Shown here piece by piece: positions 6,224 through 7,943 of a stretch of 7,943 bases of DNA. The notes beneath the pieces are model-generated. The model had not been told where the DNA came from and made no database searches. It saw only the letters and a program-made list of their open reading frames with translations. This DNA is from JBAUHN01 sp049680295 (GTDB taxonomy: Bacteria > Pseudomonadota > Alphaproteobacteria > Rhodobacterales > Rhodobacteraceae), in the NCBI GenBank assembly GCA_049680295.1, contig JBAUHN010000425.1, positions 1-7,943 on the forward strand. The letters are read 5' to 3'. Positions within the stretch are counted from its first letter, which is position 1; each line of letters starts with the position of its first letter. The position numbers were made by a program, and so were the translations under genes.

Positions 6224-6267
6224 GCCTAAAGGCTTGATCGGTGAAATCCGATCCAAAGGCACTTTGG
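6224..6267. promoter_or_regulatory. Three consecutive dyads in the rhomboid-methyltransferase intergenic region
   Basis: Seen in a row: GCCT-AA-AGGC (6224-6233), GATCGG-TGAAAT-CCGATC (6236-6253) and CCAAAG-GCA-CTTTGG (6253-6267), all with perfect arms. They occupy the middle of the 206-bp divergent region (6162-6367), about 63-105 bp upstream of the rhomboid start and 100-144 bp upstream of the methyltransferase start. They could be protein-binding sites for one or both promoters or a structured leader of one transcript. No convincing -35/-10 pair was found in the region. Confidence 0.4.
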
Positions 6268-6352
6268 CATTGCGCGACGTATGTAACTTTGACAATTTCA
6301 GGGACCACGCACCCGGCGCGCCTCGTCGCGTTCATTTCCAATTGTGATTGCC

Positions 6353-6358
6353 AAAGGA
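6353..6358 (+). promoter_or_regulatory. Ribosome binding site fixing the methyltransferase start
   Basis: AAAGGA ends nine bases before GTG 6368-6370. The earlier in-frame GTG at 6344 has no purine-rich block upstream and lies ahead of this site, so the downstream GTG is preferred. Confidence 0.65.
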
Positions 6359-6367
6359 AACAACCCA

Positions 6368-7183
6368 GTGAGCCCGAACAAACCAATTGGAAAACTGACA
6401 CAACCCGACCAAAAGATCATTAAAGCGCGCCGCCAGCGGCTAACGAAAAAACGCATCGAGGCGTTTAAAACCTCGGTTGGCGGCGTATTCGCGCGCACAT
6501 GTCCGGTTTGTGACTACGAAGGGAATTTCGTCGCCTTTGGGAACCCGCCGCGATATGATGCGCAATGCCCGTCTTGCAGATCGCTTGAACGCCATCGGCT
6601 GTTTTGGCTGTATTTGCAACGCTCCAATGCGCTGAACGCCACCCAAACCGTCCTGCATTTCGCGCCGGAGCGTTTGTTGGAACCGCTAATTCGCGATGCG
6701 GTCGGAACTTACGAAACCTCTGACCTTTTTGCCAAACGTGACGTCACGCACCGGGTCAATATCGAAGAAACCGGTCTGCCTGATGCGGCATATGATGTCA
6801 TTATCTGCAATCACGTGTTGGAACATGTGAACGATGAAAAAGCGCTGGCAGAGTTTTTCAGGATGCTAAAGCCAGGCGGTTTCGCCCTGTTGTCCACGCC
6901 GGTCTGCGAAGGGTGGAACACCACCTATGAAAATGCGGATGTGTCGGAAAACAAAGACAGATTGCTGCATTTTGGCCAGCGTGACCATGCGCGGTTCTTT
7001 GGGCGAGATATTCGTGATCGCATCCGCGCGCCGGGGTTTGAATTGGAAAACATCACTGCCATCGAGCCGGATGTCCACAGATTTGGCTTGATGCGGGGCG
7101 AGACATTGTTTGTCGCCACAAAACCAACCGCCAAGCCTTTGACCAAGGCGAAGAAACCACCAAAGCGCGCAAAATCCAACTGA
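6368..7183 (+). CDS. Class I SAM-dependent methyltransferase with N-terminal zinc ribbon
   Basis: Predicted S-adenosylmethionine-dependent methyltransferase, 271 residues from GTG 6368. Residues 1-40 are rich in Lys/Arg. A four-cysteine ribbon follows: CPVC at 45-48 and CPSC at 67-70, then the linked SLERHR stretch at 71-76. In the catalytic domain, the usual glycine-rich motif I is replaced by VLHFAPERLLEPL at about 95-107; motif IV/post-II is AAYDVIICNHVLEHVND at 140-156, and MLKPGGFALLSTP at 166-178 is the post-III region. All belong to a recognised Methyltransf_11-like group in which 'LHFAPE' stands in for motif I. The C-terminus is a Lys/Pro tail (from about 253). The acceptor substrate is unknown: relatives are found among polysaccharide and cell-surface genes, but no such gene is present here. 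It lies convergent with putA, with a small hairpin between. Confidence 0.85.
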   Translation: MSPNKPIGKLTQPDQKIIKARRQRLTKKRIEAFKTSVGGVFARTCPVCDYEGNFVAFGNPPRYDAQCPSCRSLERHRLFWLYLQRSNALNATQTVLHFAPERLLEPLIRDAVGTYETSDLFAKRDVTHRVNIEETGLPDAAYDVIICNHVLEHVNDEKALAEFFRMLKPGGFALLSTPVCEGWNTTYENADVSENKDRLLHFGQRDHARFFGRDIRDRIRAPGFELENITAIEPDVHRFGLMRGETLFVATKPTAKPLTKAKKPPKRAKSN

Positions 7184-7229
7184 CTAATCATAAAACGTCG
7201 CTTGATCTGATCTTTTGCTAACCGCAGGT

Positions 7230-7247
7230 CGCGTGCAGATCCACGCG
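7230..7247. terminator. Small hairpin between methyltransferase and putA 3' ends
   Basis: CGCGTG (7230-7235) and CACGCG (7242-7247) pair around CAGATC in the 83-bp convergent gap. Position suits a shared terminator, but the stem is short and no T run follows on either strand. Confidence 0.35.
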
Positions 7248-7266
7248 CCCCGGGCAAGGGACAGTA

Positions 7267-7943
7267 TCAGGTATTTGCCCCCAGCAGGGCCGCATTGCCG
7301 CCCGATGCGGTGGTATCGACGCAGACATGCCGCTCGGCGCGTGCGTGCCCGGTGTCAGGCAACCCGCAGATCAGCGGCACGATTGGCCCCTCGCGTTTTG
7401 ACAGCGCCACCTCAATCTGCCGCGCGGTATCCGCATTTCCCCACCACATCACGCCACCATATCCTGGACCGTTGGTCAGTTTGGCAGCATCGATCTGCCC
7501 ATCTGCCGCCACGGCAATCCCGCCCAACGTTGTGACGGCGCGGACCTGTCTGGCGGCGATGTCAGCGCCCGGTCCCATGCACAAAATCGCGGCGCGTGGC
7601 AAACTGCTAAGTCGATTGGATTCGCCCGTTGGTCCGGGCAGGATTTGTGCGTTGGGAATAAGCTGTGGCACAGGTGGCAAGACGGGCAGATCGCCACCTT
7701 TGTCCCACAGCTGATCTGAGGTCTGACTGTCCGGCGCGGAAAAACGCAGCAGATAATTCGGGCCGCCCGCCTTGGGGCCGGTTCCGGATAATCCTTCTCC
7801 GCCAAAGGGTTGACTGCCAACAATGGCACCGATCTGGTTGCGGTTGATATAGACATTCCCCGCCTCAATCCGTTCTGAGACATGTTGCACCCGGTCATCA
7901 ATGCGCGTGTGCAGGCCAAATGTCAGCCCGTACCCAGTGGCAT
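7267..7943 (-). CDS. putA: Bifunctional proline dehydrogenase/P5C dehydrogenase PutA, C-terminal part
   Basis: The 3' end (about 224 codons, 5' part beyond the right edge) of PutA, which oxidises proline to glutamate in two steps. Translation from the window edge reads ATGYGLTFGLHTRIDD, then ERIEAGNVYINRNQIGAIVG, then QPFGGEGLSGTGPKAGGPNYLLRF, the diagnostic end of the glutamate-semialdehyde (P5C) dehydrogenase module, an aldehyde-dehydrogenase fold. About 160 further residues follow, including GVMWWGNADTARQIEVALSK, EGPIVPLI and ERHVCVDTTASGGNAALL. PutAs of this longer kind (types B and C) carry a C-terminal domain resembling an ALDH dimerisation region that covers the substrate tunnel; Rhodobacter capsulatus PutA is a characterised type B example. 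No sign of a DNA-binding N-terminal domain can be assessed because it lies outside the window. The stop is TGA (7267-7269). A possible internal GTG at 7888-7890 is not a start because the frame stays open to the edge. Confidence 0.95.
   Translation of the reverse strand, partial: ATGYGLTFGLHTRIDDRVQHVSERIEAGNVYINRNQIGAIVGSQPFGGEGLSGTGPKAGGPNYLLRFSAPDSQTSDQLWDKGGDLPVLPPVPQLIPNAQILPGPTGESNRLSSLPRAAILCMGPGADIAARQVRAVTTLGGIAVAADGQIDAAKLTNGPGYGGVMWWGNADTARQIEVALSKREGPIVPLICGLPDTGHARAERHVCVDTTASGGNAALLGANT

Noticed and set aside
6289..6294. TTGACA as a -35 promoter box for the methyltransferase gene
   Set aside because: The positions 16-18 bp downstream are GC-rich with no -10-like hexamer.
6344..6367. 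GTG at 6344 as the methyltransferase start
   Set aside because: No Shine-Dalgarno sequence precedes it, whereas AAAGGA is well placed for GTG 6368.
1..7943. CRISPR array, insertion sequence, prophage or tRNA gene
   Set aside because: No regularly spaced repeats, transposase or integrase motifs, phage genes, or cloverleaf-forming sequence were seen on either strand.

Overview
The window reads as ordinary chromosome of a marine alphaproteobacterium, most likely a Rhodobacterales (Roseobacter-group) species. The evidence is the moderately high GC, the metF/metR divergent pair, a type-B-like PutA 3' end and the alphaproteobacterial character of the SuhB and rhomboid proteins. Genes are densely packed, no intergenic gap exceeds about 210 bp, and I see no tRNA, rRNA, CRISPR array, insertion sequence or phage gene.

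Layout from left to right: (1) the 3' end of a molybdopterin-binding subunit of the xanthine/CO dehydrogenase family (+). It overlaps by 23 bp a complete DUF2235 (Tle1-like) alpha/beta hydrolase (+) with an intact Ser-Asp-His set. (2) A convergent gap of about 144 bp with a perfect 14-bp inverted repeat. (3) metF (-), divergent from metR (+), sharing a 92-bp control region with a candidate MetR operator. This pair governs the methyl-tetrahydrofolate branch of methionine synthesis. (4) A CurA/YncB-like NADP-dependent oxidoreductase (-) whose stop lies only 4 bp from that of metR. (5) A divergent 163-bp region with several dyads, then suhB-like inositol monophosphatase (+). (6) A terminator-like hairpin, then a rhomboid intramembrane protease (-). 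(7) A 206-bp divergent region with three consecutive dyads, then a zinc-ribbon class I methyltransferase (+). (8) The 3' end of putA (-), running off the right edge, encoding the end of the P5C dehydrogenase module and the extra C-terminal domain.

Apart from metF/metR, and the physical coupling of the first two genes, neighbours do not form an obvious pathway; most are single-gene units in alternating orientation. I found no convincing undescribed multi-gene system. The points most worth a second look are the lone DUF2235 hydrolase, the unusual symmetrical hairpin at 1347-1378, the dyad clusters upstream of the oxidoreductase and of the methyltransferase, and the candidate MetR operator.
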